Part shown: positions 5,326 through 6,561 of the stretch, in pieces
Layout of the letters: the number at the start of each line of letters is the position of its first letter
Numbering within the stretch: the first letter of the stretch is position 1
Assembly: GCA_014379065.1 (NCBI GenBank)
Contig: JACMMM010000679.1
Coordinates: forward strand, 1 to 6,561
Reading direction: 5' to 3'
DNA from: Saprospiraceae bacterium
Lineage (GTDB): Bacteria; Bacteroidota; Bacteroidia; Chitinophagales; Saprospiraceae
DNA length: 6,561 nucleotides
Made by a program: the position numbers and the translations under genes
Notes under the pieces: generated by a model
Seen by the model: the letters and a program-made list of their open reading frames with translations, nothing else
What the model was told of the DNA's origin: nothing
Database searches by the model: none

Positions 5326-6441
5326 TTACCGCATTACGGACTCCACTGTCTGCAGGGGCAAGCCAAAAGCATCCGCAACGCCTTTGTACACCACATTCCC
5401 GGCTACTATATTGAGGCCAAGTTTGAGTTCTGCATTGTCGGCACAGGCTTTTTGCCAGCCTTTATCTGCAAGTTGAAGGGCATAAGGAAGGGTCGCATTG
5501 GTCAGCGCAAGGGTAGAAGTGAAAGGTACCGCCCCGGGCATATTGGCCACGCAATAGTGCACCACATCATCAATAATGTAGGTCGGATCTGCATGCGTAG
5601 TGGGATGGGTGGTCTCGATACAGCCGCCTTGGTCTACCGCCACATCCACAACCACCGTGCCCGGGCGCATCAGTTTAAGCATGTCGCGGGTGATGAGATT
5701 GGGAGCTTTTGCACCTGGCAGCAGCACGGCGCCTATGATGAGATCGTGCGTCTGGATGAGTTGGCGAATGTTGTACTCGTTTGAGTATTGCGTCACCACA
5801 TTGGCGGGCATCACATCGCTCAGGTAGCGCAAACGCGTGAGGTTCACGTCTAAAATCGTGACCAGCGCACCGAGGCCAGCGGCCATTTTGGCGGCTTGGG
5901 TGCCTACGATTCCACCACCCAAAATGAGCACTTTGCCGGGGGGGACACCGGGCACACCGCCCAACAGAACACCCCTACCTTTGGCGGGTTTTTCCAAATA
6001 TTTTGCCCCTTCTTGGATGGCCATCCGGCCCGCTACTTCGGACATTGGAATGAGCAAGGGCAATTGGCGGTCTTTGGTCTCCACCGTTTCATAGGCGAGA
6101 CAAATCGGCTTGCGCTCAATCATCGCTTTTGTAAGGTCTTCGCTCGAAGCAAAGTGGAAGTAAGTGAAGATCAATTGATTGGCCCGACAGCGGGGGTATT
6201 CCTCAGCGATGGGTTCTTTCACTTTCATGATCATCTCGGCCTTCGCCCATACTTCGTCGGCAGTGGCCATTATCTGTGCGCCATTTTCCACGTAATCTTT
6301 GTCTTCAAAGCCGCTGCCAACGCCAGCCGAGCTTTGTACAAAGATGGTATGGCCGCGTCGAGCGAATTCCAAAGCCCCAGCAGGAGTGAGGGCTACGCGG
6401 TTTTCATTGCTTTTAATTTCTTTTGGTACACCGATTATCAT
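5326..6441 (-). CDS. ald: Alanine dehydrogenase (NAD-dependent)
   Basis: The protein has 371 residues, the usual length of Ald. It converts L-alanine, water and NAD+ to pyruvate, ammonium and NADH in the cytoplasm, linking amino-acid and central carbon metabolism. All catalytic positions known from bacterial Ald fall at the expected numbers: R15 in ENRVALTP, K75 in KVKEP, H96 in TYFHFA and D270 in VDVAVDQGG. The Rossmann fold has GGGIVG at 175-180 with D198 to bind the NAD ribose. C-terminal landmarks are HYCVANMPGAVPFTST and TLPYALQLADKGW. The frame is open upstream to 6537, but the ATG at 6441 gives the canonical MIIGVPKEIK start, and a promoter lies inside the would-be extension. No truncation or missing residue is seen. 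It is the first gene of a probable ald-mscS transcript. Saccharopine or transhydrogenase relatives share the fold, but length and active site fit Ald. Confidence 0.96.
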   Translation of the reverse strand: MIIGVPKEIKSNENRVALTPAGALEFARRGHTIFVQSSAGVGSGFEDKDYVENGAQIMATADEVWAKAEMIMKVKEPIAEEYPRCRANQLIFTYFHFASSEDLTKAMIERKPICLAYETVETKDRQLPLLIPMSEVAGRMAIQEGAKYLEKPAKGRGVLLGGVPGVPPGKVLILGGGIVGTQAAKMAAGLGALVTILDVNLTRLRYLSDVMPANVVTQYSNEYNIRQLIQTHDLIIGAVLLPGAKAPNLITRDMLKLMRPGTVVVDVAVDQGGCIETTHPTTHADPTYIIDDVVHYCVANMPGAVPFTSTLALTNATLPYALQLADKGWQKACADNAELKLGLNIVAGNVVYKGVADAFGLPLQTVESVMR

Positions 6442-6489
6442 GTGATGACTGATATTTAGATGGTTAAACAATTTTGTCAAAAGGAAGGG

Positions 6490-6497
6490 CAAAGGTA
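6490..6497 (-). promoter_or_regulatory. Promoter -7 element of ald
   Basis: On the minus strand these bases read TACCTTTG, a full match to the Bacteroidota -7 box TAnnTTTG, 48 bp before the ald ATG at 6441. The -33 region is weak, with no TTTG at 19-21 bp upstream. The placement supports the start at 6441 over the upstream in-frame ATG at 6537, which would place the promoter inside the coding region. Confidence 0.6.
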
Positions 6498-6528
6498 GAA
6501 ATCTTGTTTTCGGGGAAGGAGGAATTTT

Positions 6529-6558
6529 AATGTCCAATATTCAACAAGGAATGTCCAA
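6529..6558. repeat. Pair of AATGTCCAA direct repeats at the right edge
   Basis: AATGTCCAA occurs at 6529-6537 and again at 6550-6558, 21 bp apart, with ATATTCAACAAGG between them. The sequence resembles the edge of a short interspersed repeat cut off by the window, but only two copies are visible. Confidence 0.35.
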
Positions 6559-6561
6559 GGG

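Noticed and set aside
4500..5414. Long plus-strand open frame (about 304 codons)
   Set aside because: It is antisense to the well-supported mscS gene and the end of ald, and its translation shows no family features.
5896..6459. Plus-strand open frame of about 187 codons
   Set aside because: It lies opposite ald, whose active-site residues are all present; the plus-strand translation has no recognisable motif.
6442..6537. Longer N-terminus for alanine dehydrogenase starting at 6537
   Set aside because: The canonical start MIIGVPKEIK is at 6441, catalytic residue numbers fit it, and the -7 promoter box lies within the extension.

Overview
The window most likely comes from a member of the Bacteroidota, perhaps a Saprospiria-like lineage (the finer placement is a guess). 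Three things point there: a PorP/SprF-family protein followed by the start of gldK, both type IX secretion parts known only from this phylum; Bacteroidota-style promoters (TAnnTTTG at -7, in one case with a correctly spaced TTTG at -33); and A/T-rich leaders without strong Shine-Dalgarno sequences. Five of the six genes lie on the minus strand and are read from right to left.

Right part (4392-6561): ald (alanine dehydrogenase, complete, 371 aa) has a good promoter and is followed after 25 bp by a small MscS-type mechanosensitive channel gene. The two probably share a transcript. Middle (3735-4389): a compact cassette on the opposite strand holds one S23-type four-helix-bundle protein gene. 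Four tandem 52-bp repeats lie before it (the fourth degenerate) and one inverted copy lies after it. The cassette fills the space between the mscS stop codon and the start codon of the next minus-strand gene, leaving only 2-3 bp at each end.

Left-centre (1582-3731): a thioredoxin-domain/DUF255 (YyaL/SPATA20-like) gene that would be about 676 aa if intact. It carries three short tandem-repeat arrays. The largest, 17 heptamers (119 bp), breaks the reading frame; removing exactly those 119 bp joins the two halves in frame. The gene therefore looks like a slipped-strand frame switch or a gene broken by repeat growth. Left (1-1534): porP/sprF-like gene (324 aa, signal peptide), a 258-bp gap with a candidate promoter and a 14-bp palindrome, then the first 100 codons of gldK, a lipoprotein with a formylglycine-generating-enzyme-like fold, running off the left edge.

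What deserves attention is the repeat biology: an S23 gene bracketed by its own repeat family, next to a gene invaded by heptamer and octamer arrays that share a TCAAC core, one of which sets the reading frame.
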